DNA of 64,000 bases, from NCBI RefSeq assembly GCF_000024025.1, contig NC_013131.1:9032229-9096228 (forward strand), read 5' to 3'. Origin of the DNA: Catenulispora acidiphila DSM 44928 (GTDB lineage Bacteria > Actinomycetota > Actinomycetes > Streptomycetales > Catenulisporaceae). Every line of letters starts with the position of its first letter. Positions within the stretch are counted from its first letter, which is position 1. Below, one piece after another: positions 16,171 to 24,001 of this stretch. A program made the position numbers and the translations under genes. The notes beneath the pieces are model-generated. The model was not told the origin of the DNA, ran no database searches, and saw only the letters and a program-made list of their open reading frames with translations.

Positions 16171-17589
16171 TCAGCGCTGCTCGGCCAGGTCCGACCACAG
16201 GTAGGCGGCCGCCTCGGCGCCCTTGAGCAGCAACGGGATCGTCACGCTCTCGTTCGGCGAGTGCCAGCCGTCCGAGGGCAGCGACACCCCGAGGAACACC
16301 ACCGGCGCCTCGACGACCTCCTGCAGGTCGGCCTCCGGGCCGGAGCCGCCCTCGCGGGTGAACAGCACCTCGCGCGGGTCGTCCAGCTCGCCGAACGCCT
16401 TGCCCATGGAGCGGGTGATCGCCTGCACCGCCGGGTGGTCCAGCGGAGTCATGCAGGGCTTCACGCCGTCGGACTCCCAGTGGAGCCCGCCGGTCAGACC
16501 GGCCGGGATGTTGGCGAAGAACCAGTCCTCGAACTTCTTCGCCACGTCCAGCGGCGCCTGCCCGGCGACCAGGCGCATCGAGATCTTGGCGTGCGCCTCG
16601 GCCGGGACGATGGTCTTGTGGCCCGGCCCGGTGTGCCCGCCCCAGAAGCCGTTCAGCTCGAACGTCGGGCGCGCCCAGACCCGCTCCAGCGTGGTGAAGC
16701 CGGCCTCGCCGGCGGTCGCGGCGGACTTGGCGTTGCCCAGCCAGGCCTGCTCGTCGAAGGGCAGCTTGGCGAACATCTCGCGGTCGGTGTCGGTCAGCTC
16801 GACCACGCCGTCGTAGAAACCGGGGATCACCACGCGCTTGTCGTCGTCGTGCACCCGGCCCATGAGCCGGACCAGCTCGGTCAGCGGGTTCGGGATCGCG
16901 CCGCCGAAGGAGCCGGAGTGCACGTCGTTCGCCGGACCGCTCAGGTCGGCCTGACCGGTGATCATGCCGCGCATGCCGGTGCAGGTGGACGGCGTCTCGC
17001 GGTCCCACATGCCGGTGTCGGAGACCACGACGACGTCGGCCTTCACGCGGTCCCGCTTGTCCTCCAGCAGGGCGCGGAAGTTCGGCGAGCCGGACTCCTC
17101 CTCGCCCTCGGCGATGATCTTCAGGTTCACCGCCGGCGCACTGCGCCCCGTCACCGCGAGGTGCGCGCGCAAGCCCAGCAGGTGGAACGCCAGCTGTCCC
17201 TTGTCATCCGCAGCGCCTCGCGCGTACAGCCGGTCGCCCTTGACCGTCGGCTCGAAGGGCGGGGTATCCCACAGGTCCAGCGGCGTCACCGGCTGCACAT
17301 CGTGGTGGCCGTAGACAGCGACGGTCGGCGCGTCATCGTCCCCTGAAGGCCATTCGGCGAACACCGTCGGCAGGCCCTTGCCGCCCGCGGTCTCCCAGAT
17401 CTCCACCGTCGGGAAGCCGATCTCCCGCAGCTTCGCCGCCAGCCACTCCGCCGACCGCCGGACCTCCGGCGCACTCGCCGGGTCCGAGGAGATCGACGGG
17501 ATGCGCAGCCACTCGTTGAGCTCGGCGAAGAACTCGTCGGCGTGCTCGGCTACATACGGACGGACGGCTTTGTCCGAGGCAGAAGTCAT
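16171..17589 (-). CDS. M20 family metallo-dipeptidase
   Basis: A 472-residue di-zinc peptidase of the M20/carnosinase-like group, expected to hydrolyse dipeptides or N-acyl amino acids in the cytosol. Metal and catalytic motifs are YGHHDVQP (His, Asp), ARGAADDKGQ (bridging Asp), IIAEGEEESGS (catalytic Glu pair) and DTGMWD. A dimerisation lid domain (about 190-310) contains NDVHSGSFGG. The length is normal. A TAAGGT box ends 6 nt before the ATG, so the mRNA may be leaderless. Confidence 0.92.
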   Translation of the reverse strand: MTSASDKAVRPYVAEHADEFFAELNEWLRIPSISSDPASAPEVRRSAEWLAAKLREIGFPTVEIWETAGGKGLPTVFAEWPSGDDDAPTVAVYGHHDVQPVTPLDLWDTPPFEPTVKGDRLYARGAADDKGQLAFHLLGLRAHLAVTGRSAPAVNLKIIAEGEEESGSPNFRALLEDKRDRVKADVVVVSDTGMWDRETPSTCTGMRGMITGQADLSGPANDVHSGSFGGAIPNPLTELVRLMGRVHDDDKRVVIPGFYDGVVELTDTDREMFAKLPFDEQAWLGNAKSAATAGEAGFTTLERVWARPTFELNGFWGGHTGPGHKTIVPAEAHAKISMRLVAGQAPLDVAKKFEDWFFANIPAGLTGGLHWESDGVKPCMTPLDHPAVQAITRSMGKAFGELDDPREVLFTREGGSGPEADLQEVVEAPVVFLGVSLPSDGWHSPNESVTIPLLLKGAEAAAYLWSDLAEQR

Positions 17590-17595
17590 GCCTGC

Positions 17596-17601
17596 ACCTT
17601 A
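17596..17601 (-). promoter_or_regulatory. -10 box before M20 dipeptidase gene
   Basis: TAAGGT on the minus strand, 6 nt before the ATG, in leaderless spacing. Confidence 0.4.
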
Positions 17602-17636
17602 CTCCTGCCCCGGACCGCCGATCTTGCCGGAACCGC

Positions 17637-19052
17637 TCAGCCGACCAGGTCCGCGGGGACGCCCTGAAGGGCCACCGGACGGATGAACCGCCGGATCGCC
17701 TCAGTACCCACCGAGGTGCTCCAGGACGCCGACGTCGCCGGCCACGGACCGCCGTGCTGCATCGCCTCGACCACCGCGACGCCGGTCGGCACACCGTTCC
17801 AGACCACGCGTCCGGCCTTCGCCACGAGCGAGGGCAGCAGGGCGCGGGCCGCCTCGCGGTCGGCGTCGCTGGCGTCGTCGGCGATGATCGTCGCGGTCAG
17901 CTGCCCTTCCAGCGAGTCGGCGAGCGCCGGGTAGTCCGCCGGGTCCGCGCGCACGATCACCGCGGCCGGGCCGAAGTGCTCCTCGCGGTAGCCGCCGGTG
18001 AAGTCCTTCGCGGTGATCTCCACCGCGAACGGCAGCCCGGACCGCGAGTCAGCTTCCTGACCCTCCCCTGCCGCGAAGCGCGCGTCGGCGCCGGATTCGG
18101 CGGTCTGCTCGCTCCAGCGCCGGTGCGCGGCGGCCATGCCCTCGGTCAGCATCGGGATCGCGGCGTTGTCCGCGATGAGGCCGCCGGTCAGGGCGCCCAG
18201 CGCCGCACCGTCGTCGCCCTCCGGCACGAACACCACGCCCGGCTTGGTGCACAGCTGCCCGCCCGAACCGGTCACCGCCCCGGCCAGCGTCTGCGCCCAC
18301 TTCTGGCGGCCCGCCTCGTCGGCGATCGCGCCGGGCAGCACGAACACCGGGTTCACGCTCCCCATCTCGGCGTACACCGGGATCGGCTCGGGACGCGCGG
18401 CCGCCGCGTCCATCAGCGCCCGGCCGCCGCCGAACGAACCGGTGAAACCGACCGCCTTGATCGCGGGGTGCTGCACCAGCTCGATGGAGAGCTTGTTGGG
18501 GTCGCCGTCGGTCGACTCGGCGTCCAGGAAGCCGAAGGTCCCCTCCGGTGCCCCGGCGCCGGCCACCGCCGCGCTCAGGATCTCGGCGATCCGGCGCGAC
18601 AGCCGCGGCTGCGCCGGGTGGCCCTTCACGACCACCGGGCAGCCGGCGGCCAGCGCCGAGGCGGTGTCGCCGCCGGGGACGCCGAAGGCGAACGGGAAGT
18701 TGGACGCCGCGAACACCGCGACCGGCCCGAGCGGGACGTCGACCGTGTACACGTCGGCGCCGCCGAGCCCGGCGCCCGGCGAGCTGCGCCGGGACAGGTG
18801 GCGGCCGGCGGCGACGTGGTCGCCGTACAGCCGCAGTTGGCCGGTGGTCCGGGTGACCTCGCCGTCCAGCCGGGCGGACGTCAGAGCGGTCTCCGTGCCG
18901 GCCAGCTCGACGAGCTCCGCGCGCGCCGCGTCGACGGCGTCGGCGCACGCGTGGAGCAGGTCCCGCCGCCGCTCGGCGTTCCAGGAGCCGTAGACGCCCG
19001 CCGCTGCCGCCGCCGCGCCGGCGGCCTGATCCAGTGTCGTGTGATATGTCAC
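17637..19052 (-). CDS. aldehyde dehydrogenase, 2-oxoglutarate semialdehyde type
   Basis: A 471-residue NAD(P)-dependent aldehyde dehydrogenase. It has the cofactor region ASNFPFAFGVPGGDT, VVKGHPAQP (Lys), GFTGSFGGG, the general-base Glu in YAEMGSVNPVF and the catalytic Cys in GGQLCTKPG. The AEMGSVNP and GQLCTKPG wording fits the ketoglutarate-semialdehyde (2,5-dioxovalerate) dehydrogenase branch used in sugar-acid and hydroxyproline breakdown. A GTG start at 19052 is supported by a TACCCT box 6 nt upstream and the absence of nearby ATG codons. It precedes the M20 gene by 47 nt. Confidence 0.88.
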   Translation of the reverse strand: MTYHTTLDQAAGAAAAAAGVYGSWNAERRRDLLHACADAVDAARAELVELAGTETALTSARLDGEVTRTTGQLRLYGDHVAAGRHLSRRSSPGAGLGGADVYTVDVPLGPVAVFAASNFPFAFGVPGGDTASALAAGCPVVVKGHPAQPRLSRRIAEILSAAVAGAGAPEGTFGFLDAESTDGDPNKLSIELVQHPAIKAVGFTGSFGGGRALMDAAAARPEPIPVYAEMGSVNPVFVLPGAIADEAGRQKWAQTLAGAVTGSGGQLCTKPGVVFVPEGDDGAALGALTGGLIADNAAIPMLTEGMAAAHRRWSEQTAESGADARFAAGEGQEADSRSGLPFAVEITAKDFTGGYREEHFGPAAVIVRADPADYPALADSLEGQLTATIIADDASDADREAARALLPSLVAKAGRVVWNGVPTGVAVVEAMQHGGPWPATSASWSTSVGTEAIRRFIRPVALQGVPADLVG

Positions 19053-19058
19053 CGAATC

Positions 19059-19064
19059 AGGGTA
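19059..19064 (-). promoter_or_regulatory. -10 box before aldehyde dehydrogenase GTG
   Basis: TACCCT on the minus strand, 6 nt before the GTG. It supports a leaderless start at 19052. Confidence 0.45.
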
Positions 19065-19108
19065 ACCCCGTTTACACGAGTGCCCAACCCCGGCCCGGAG
19101 AATGACCG

Positions 19109-20512
19109 CTATGTGGTCGGTGACGCCGCCCCGGATCGCGCCCAGAACGCCGCCGAGTCCGTCTTGAGCTTGCCGACGAACTGTTGCGGGGTCAGCTTGC
19201 CGGTCATGAACGCGACCGAGGCCGGCTGGAAGACGGCGGTGTACCACTTGGAGTCGTCGCGCATCAGCGCGTCCTGGTCCGGGAACACCGTGCGGTTGGT
19301 CAGCGCGGTCTGGACCGAGGCCAGCACGCCGGGCGCGGTGATGTCGATGCGCGGCGTGATGTTGCCGGCCTCCGAGGAGATCTTCGACAGCTGCGCCTTG
19401 GCCATGAAGTAGAGGACGAACTTCTCGGCGGCGTCCGCGTTCTTGCCCGCCTTGGGCACGGCGAAGCCGAAGAAGTTCACGCCCGCGGAGTTGTCCGAGG
19501 GCAGGCCGCCCTGGTTCGGCATCGCCGGGAAGACGAAGCTGTCCACGTCCGCGGTGCGCTTGGTCTCGCTGGGCACCCAGCTGCCGCCCAGGATCAGCGC
19601 GGCCTTGCCGGCCGCCCACGCGTTCTGCTGGTCCTTGGCGTGGGTGCTGGTGGTCCCGGTGTCCTCGGTGTTCCAGCCGGGGGCGAAGTCGCCGCCCTTC
19701 ACCAGGGTCTCGAGCTTGGCCGCGCCGTCGATCAGGCGCACGTCGTTCCAGCGGCTGTCGCTGCCGGCCGCCGCCGGGTCGTGCTCCTCGGCGGTGCGCT
19801 TGAACTGGCTGGGACCGAGTTCGCGCTCGAACATCCACTCCACCCAGTAGGCGGCGTTGCCCTCGGTGGCGTCCAGCGCGAGCGGCACCTGGCCCTTGCC
19901 TTTGATCTGCTGCAGCACGGCCATGAACTGGTCCCAGGTCTGCGGCGGGTCCGCGGACAGCTGCGGGAACCGGGTCTTGTCGAAGAAGACCGCCTCGGAG
20001 GCGACCTCGTAGGGCACCATCACGATGGCGCCGTTCTTGTCGGTGAGCATCGGTGTGTACTTGTCCGGCAGGGCGTCGGTCAGATTCTGGTTCTCGCCGG
20101 GTACCGGCTGCTGGTAGAGGTCGGTCAAATCGTCGACGGCGACGCCCTCCGCAGCGGCGCCGAGGATCGTGTTGACACTGCCGTCGGACAGATCCGGCAC
20201 CGGCTTGCAGGCCTTGACGGCGGCGGCGATGTCGTCCAGCACCGCGCGGCCGTGCCACTGCACGGTGACCGTGACCCCGGTGGCGGCCTTGTACGCGGCC
20301 AGCGCCTCCTTGATCACCGCGGCCTGCGGCTCGTCCTCCTTCCACATGGACCAGTAGGTGAAGGACTTCGCGCCCCCCGACGCTCCGCCTCCCCCGGTCG
20401 CCTTCGACTGCGCGCTGCTGGAGCAGGCGGGCACTGTCACGGCGATGACGAGCGCCGCGGCTGTCACGGCTATGTTCCGTCTCTTATGTCTTCCCCTGGA
20501 CTGCGATGGCAT
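19109..20512 (-). CDS. ABC transporter solute-binding lipoprotein (sugar type)
   Basis: A 467-residue family-1 extracellular binding protein. The type II signal ends at VPACSSS (lipidated Cys about 30). The mature protein has the SBP_bac_1 pattern: FTYWSMWKEDEP near the N terminus, PYEVASEAVFFDK in the hinge, WDQFMAVLQQIK, and AALILGGSW late. It should capture a sugar or oligosaccharide and pass it to a permease, but no permease or ATPase gene is adjacent. The promoter carries a LacI-type operator. It has no Shine-Dalgarno, and TACCCT 6 nt before the ATG suggests a leaderless message. Confidence 0.88.
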   Translation of the reverse strand: MPSQSRGRHKRRNIAVTAAALVIAVTVPACSSSAQSKATGGGGASGGAKSFTYWSMWKEDEPQAAVIKEALAAYKAATGVTVTVQWHGRAVLDDIAAAVKACKPVPDLSDGSVNTILGAAAEGVAVDDLTDLYQQPVPGENQNLTDALPDKYTPMLTDKNGAIVMVPYEVASEAVFFDKTRFPQLSADPPQTWDQFMAVLQQIKGKGQVPLALDATEGNAAYWVEWMFERELGPSQFKRTAEEHDPAAAGSDSRWNDVRLIDGAAKLETLVKGGDFAPGWNTEDTGTTSTHAKDQQNAWAAGKAALILGGSWVPSETKRTADVDSFVFPAMPNQGGLPSDNSAGVNFFGFAVPKAGKNADAAEKFVLYFMAKAQLSKISSEAGNITPRIDITAPGVLASVQTALTNRTVFPDQDALMRDDSKWYTAVFQPASVAFMTGKLTPQQFVGKLKTDSAAFWARSGAASPTT

Positions 20513-20518
20513 GACGGA

Positions 20519-20548
20519 AGGGTACGACCACAGGGAAAGCGCTTACAA
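20519..20548 (-). promoter_or_regulatory. promoter with LacI-type operator for the binding-protein gene
   Basis: On the minus strand: TTGTAA (20543-20548), an 18-nt spacer and TACCCT (20519-20524), 6 nt before the ATG. The dyad AAGCGCTT (20537-20544), within a GTAAGCGCTTTCC context, overlaps the -35 and spacer. It matches the core of LacI-family sugar operators, suggesting repression without inducer. Confidence 0.65.
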
Positions 20549-20626
20549 CGGGGGACGGCGAATATCTTCGTCCACTGATTACCCTGCGTACGCACCGCTC
20601 CGGACCGGCCACCGGCGACCGGCGTC

Positions 20627-23600
20627 TCAGCCGTCTCCGAACAGCTCCTCGAGCTCTTCGCGGTCGGGCAGTCCGGTCGGGCGGACGGTCTCGCCGCCGC
20701 GCACGTAGACGAACGCCGCGGACACCGCCGACAACGGCACCCCGCGCATCTCGGCCCAGGCCAGCCGGTAGACGGCCAGCTGGACCGGGTCCGCGTCTTG
20801 CGACCGCGAGGTCTTCCAGTCGACGACTTCCCATCCGTCAGGAGTCTTATATACGGCATCGATGCGTCCGCGCACCACCCGCCCGGAGAGCACCACCTGG
20901 AAGGGCTGCTCCACGGCCGCCGGCACGGAATCGGCCCACGGCGTGCGCAGGAACGCGTCCTGCAGCTCTTTGAGATCCACTTCGTCGGCGATCTCCTCGT
21001 CGGCGGCGCCGGGCAGATCCTCGTACTCGAACAGCGCCTGCTGCCCGAACAGCGACTCGATCCAAGCGTGGAACTTGGTCCCCAGACGCGCCGAGGGCTG
21101 CGGCGGCTGCGGCATGGGACGCGCCAGCTCACGGCGGAAGCGCGAGGGGTCGTTGCGGTACCGCAGCAGCTGGGAGGCCGACATCGAGGACGGGAGCGGG
21201 GCGTAGCGCTGGATGGAGTCGCCGCGCTTGAGCTCCTCGAGCAGGGCTTCCAGGTCGCGGTCCCAGGAGGCGATGGCCGAGCGGTCCTCGGCGGTGGCGG
21301 CGTGCTCGGCGTCGATGACGTGCGGCTCGCCCGGCGCCTCCGGGGCGCGTTGGGCAGGCAGGAGATCGGTCATCGGTTCGCCGTTCTCGTCGAAGAACGG
21401 GACCGGTTCCAGGGCTCCACTTCGCGCGAGCGCGCCTTCACCAGCGCCGGCATCGGGCTGCTCGGCAGCTTGAGGTTCCTCAGAAGCCGGCTCGGCGCCG
21501 ATCGGCTCGCCGAACGCCTCAGCCTGCCGCCGCCGCAGCGCCGTGACCACCATCTCCGCCCCGATCCGCCGCCGCTCGGCCGCCTCGGCGTCCGGCAGCA
21601 CCGGCCAGTGCGCCTCGGTCGCGCCGAGGCTGGGGTTCACGGCGTCGGGGTCGGGCTCGGCGGCCCAGGCGACGACCTCGCCGTGGCCGTCCTGGCAGTG
21701 CTCGAACAACCCGCTCAGCCAGGTGTCCGGGCCTCGGCGCTTCTTCTGCGTCGGACCCCACCAATGCCCCGAGGCGGTCAGGTAGTAGCGCGGCCGGGTG
21801 ACCGTCACGTACTCCAGCCGCAGGTCCTCCCAGGACTCGTACTCCTTGGCCTGCTCCTTGAAGGACTTGAACGCCGCGGTGTTGCCGGCGTCGTCCAGGA
21901 CCGGCAGGTGCTCGGCGTCGCCGCGCAGCGGATAGGGCAGCACCGCGCCGGAGCCGATCCAGGACTCGCGCGGCTTCTGCCCCGCGCCGGACAGGTGCGG
22001 CACGAACACCGCGTCCCACTCCAGGCCCTTCGACTTGTGCATGGTCAGCAGCTTCACCGAGTCGCCCTGCGAGGGCAGCGAGGCGTCGATGCCCCGTTCG
22101 TGCCGCTCGGCGGCCTTCAGATAGGCACGGAAAGCGGTTACTGACTGATCGCCCTCGAGGTCCTGGAAGTCGGCGGCCCGGACCAGGAACGCCGCCAGCG
22201 TCTCGGACGAGCGCTGCGCGACCAGCTTCGGCGACGCCGCGACCTCCACGTCCAGCCCGGTCACCGAGATCACCCGGTGCAGCACGTCCAGGACCGGCTC
22301 GGACAGCCGGCGGCGCAGGATCCGGATCTCGGAGGCGAACCGCGCGAAGCGGACCCGCGCCGCCTCGGAGAACGGCAGATCAGGGCCCGGATCCGCCATG
22401 GCGTCGGACAGCGACACCACCTCGGTCGGGTCGGAGCCGGCGACCGCCTCGGCCAGCCGGTCGCGGCCGGCCCGGTCGGCGTACTCGGCCGGGTCGCGCA
22501 CCAGCTCCCTGGCGCGCATCCCGAGCAGCGCCAGGTCGCGCGCGCCGATCCGCCAGCGCGGCCCGGTCAGCAGGCGCACGAGTGAGGCGTTGGCGATCGG
22601 TTCGTCCAACACGTCCAGCATCGCGATCAGGTCGGCGACCTCGGGCAGGTGCACCAGCCCGGACAGCCCGACCACCTCGACCGGCAGCCCTTGGGCGTGC
22701 ATCTCCTCGTACAGCGGCGGGATCTGGTTGCCCTTGCGCACGAGCACCGCGATCTCGCGCAGCGAAACGCCGCCCCGGTAGTGCGCGTCGGCGACCATCC
22801 GCGCGACCCACCGCACCTCCTCCTCGGCGGTCTCGGTCAGCCCGACGCGGGTCCAGCCCTGATCGGCCTTCTCCGCCGAGGGCCGCAGCTCCCGGACGCC
22901 GGTGTGCCGCTGGCGCAGCGGGTCCGACACCACGTTCGCGAACTCCAGCAGATGGCCGCCGCTGCGCCGGTTCTCGCTGAGCGTGTAGCCGCGGGAACGG
23001 GCGCCGTCCGCCTTCGCGAAGTGGTCCGGGAAGTCGTCGAGGTTCGCCACCGAGGCGCCGCGCCAGCCGTAGATGGACTGGCAGGGGTCGCCGACCGCGG
23101 TGACCGGATGGCCGCCACCGAACAACCCGACCAGCATCCGGCGCTGCGCGACCGACGTGTCCTGATACTCGTCGAGCAGCACCACCTTGAACTTCTCGCG
23201 CTCGATCGCCCCGACCTCGGGCCGCTCCTCGGCCAGCCGCGCGCCGAGCACCATCTGGTCGCCGAAGTCGATCAGGTCGCGGCGCACCTTCAGGTCCCGG
23301 TAGCGCTCGACCAGCTCGGACAGCTCGACCCGCTGCCGGGCGATCTCGGCGGCCTTGAGGAAGTCGGTGTAGCCGCGCTTGGCCTTGCCGCTCTTGGGGT
23401 CCCGGAAGGATTCAGCCTGCCCTATGAAGGCTTCCTCGTGTTCGCGCAGCTCTTCCGGGCTCACCAGGTGCTCGGACAGCTCGCCGTCCAGAGCCAGCAC
23501 CTTGTCGGCGAGGTCAGCGACCTTGCCCTTGAAGTAGCGCAGCTCCTTGGGACCGCGCACGGCGGTGACGGCCAGCTGGTAGCGCGTGGCGTCGGCGAGC

Positions 23601-24001
23601 AGCCGCGCCGAGGGCTCCAGACCCAAGCGCAGGCCGTGCTCCTTGATCAGGCGGTCGGCGTAGGCGTGGTAGGTCGAGACCGTGGGCTCGCCGACCGATT
23701 CCGTGAGGTCGGAATCCGGGTCGTCGAGTTCTTCGTCTTCCAGCTTCCGCAGGGCTTTGCGGATGCGCTCCGCCAGCTCGGCGGCGGCCTTGTTGGTGAA
23801 GGTCAGCCCGAGCACTTCGTGCGGCCCGACCTGGCCGGTCCCGACCAGCCACACGACGCGGGCAGCCATCACGGTCGTCTTCCCCGACCCCGCGCCGGCC
23901 ACGATGACGGCCGGCTCGAGCGGCGCCGTGATGGCTTCGAGCTGTTCTTCCGTGTAAGGAACCCCGAGCAGTGCTTTGAGATCTTCGGTGTCCCGGATCA
24001 A
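20627..24001 (-). CDS. adnB: AdnB-like helicase-nuclease subunit
   Basis: A 1124-residue subunit of the actinobacterial double-strand-break end-resection motor. UvrD-like motifs are Walker A GAGSGKTT near residue 40, FTNKAAAEL, the VLLDEYQDTS Walker B, GDPCQSIYGW, ENRRSGG and MHKSKGLEWD. A C-terminal RecB-like nuclease has GRIDAVYKT, VVDWKTS and QLAVYRLAW. It probably starts at a TTG that overlaps the adnA stop (TTGA). No ATG or GTG lies near the conserved N terminus, where homologs begin just before the Q-motif. It is tightly coupled to adnA. Confidence 0.93.
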   Translation of the reverse strand: MIRDTEDLKALLGVPYTEEQLEAITAPLEPAVIVAGAGSGKTTVMAARVVWLVGTGQVGPHEVLGLTFTNKAAAELAERIRKALRKLEDEELDDPDSDLTESVGEPTVSTYHAYADRLIKEHGLRLGLEPSARLLADATRYQLAVTAVRGPKELRYFKGKVADLADKVLALDGELSEHLVSPEELREHEEAFIGQAESFRDPKSGKAKRGYTDFLKAAEIARQRVELSELVERYRDLKVRRDLIDFGDQMVLGARLAEERPEVGAIEREKFKVVLLDEYQDTSVAQRRMLVGLFGGGHPVTAVGDPCQSIYGWRGASVANLDDFPDHFAKADGARSRGYTLSENRRSGGHLLEFANVVSDPLRQRHTGVRELRPSAEKADQGWTRVGLTETAEEEVRWVARMVADAHYRGGVSLREIAVLVRKGNQIPPLYEEMHAQGLPVEVVGLSGLVHLPEVADLIAMLDVLDEPIANASLVRLLTGPRWRIGARDLALLGMRARELVRDPAEYADRAGRDRLAEAVAGSDPTEVVSLSDAMADPGPDLPFSEAARVRFARFASEIRILRRRLSEPVLDVLHRVISVTGLDVEVAASPKLVAQRSSETLAAFLVRAADFQDLEGDQSVTAFRAYLKAAERHERGIDASLPSQGDSVKLLTMHKSKGLEWDAVFVPHLSGAGQKPRESWIGSGAVLPYPLRGDAEHLPVLDDAGNTAAFKSFKEQAKEYESWEDLRLEYVTVTRPRYYLTASGHWWGPTQKKRRGPDTWLSGLFEHCQDGHGEVVAWAAEPDPDAVNPSLGATEAHWPVLPDAEAAERRRIGAEMVVTALRRRQAEAFGEPIGAEPASEEPQAAEQPDAGAGEGALARSGALEPVPFFDENGEPMTDLLPAQRAPEAPGEPHVIDAEHAATAEDRSAIASWDRDLEALLEELKRGDSIQRYAPLPSSMSASQLLRYRNDPSRFRRELARPMPQPPQPSARLGTKFHAWIESLFGQQALFEYEDLPGAADEEIADEVDLKELQDAFLRTPWADSVPAAVEQPFQVVLSGRVVRGRIDAVYKTPDGWEVVDWKTSRSQDADPVQLAVYRLAWAEMRGVPLSAVSAAFVYVRGGETVRPTGLPDREELEELFGDG

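Noticed and set aside
15113-17008. Long fused frame reading through the dipeptidase gene out of frame into nudC
   Set aside because: The upstream half is an out-of-frame shadow of the M20 gene. nudC starts at 16138 with its own Shine-Dalgarno.
17637-20345. 902-codon frame fusing a shadow of the binding-protein gene to the aldehyde dehydrogenase
   Set aside because: The dehydrogenase starts at GTG 19052 behind a TACCCT box. The preceding codons are low-complexity shadow.
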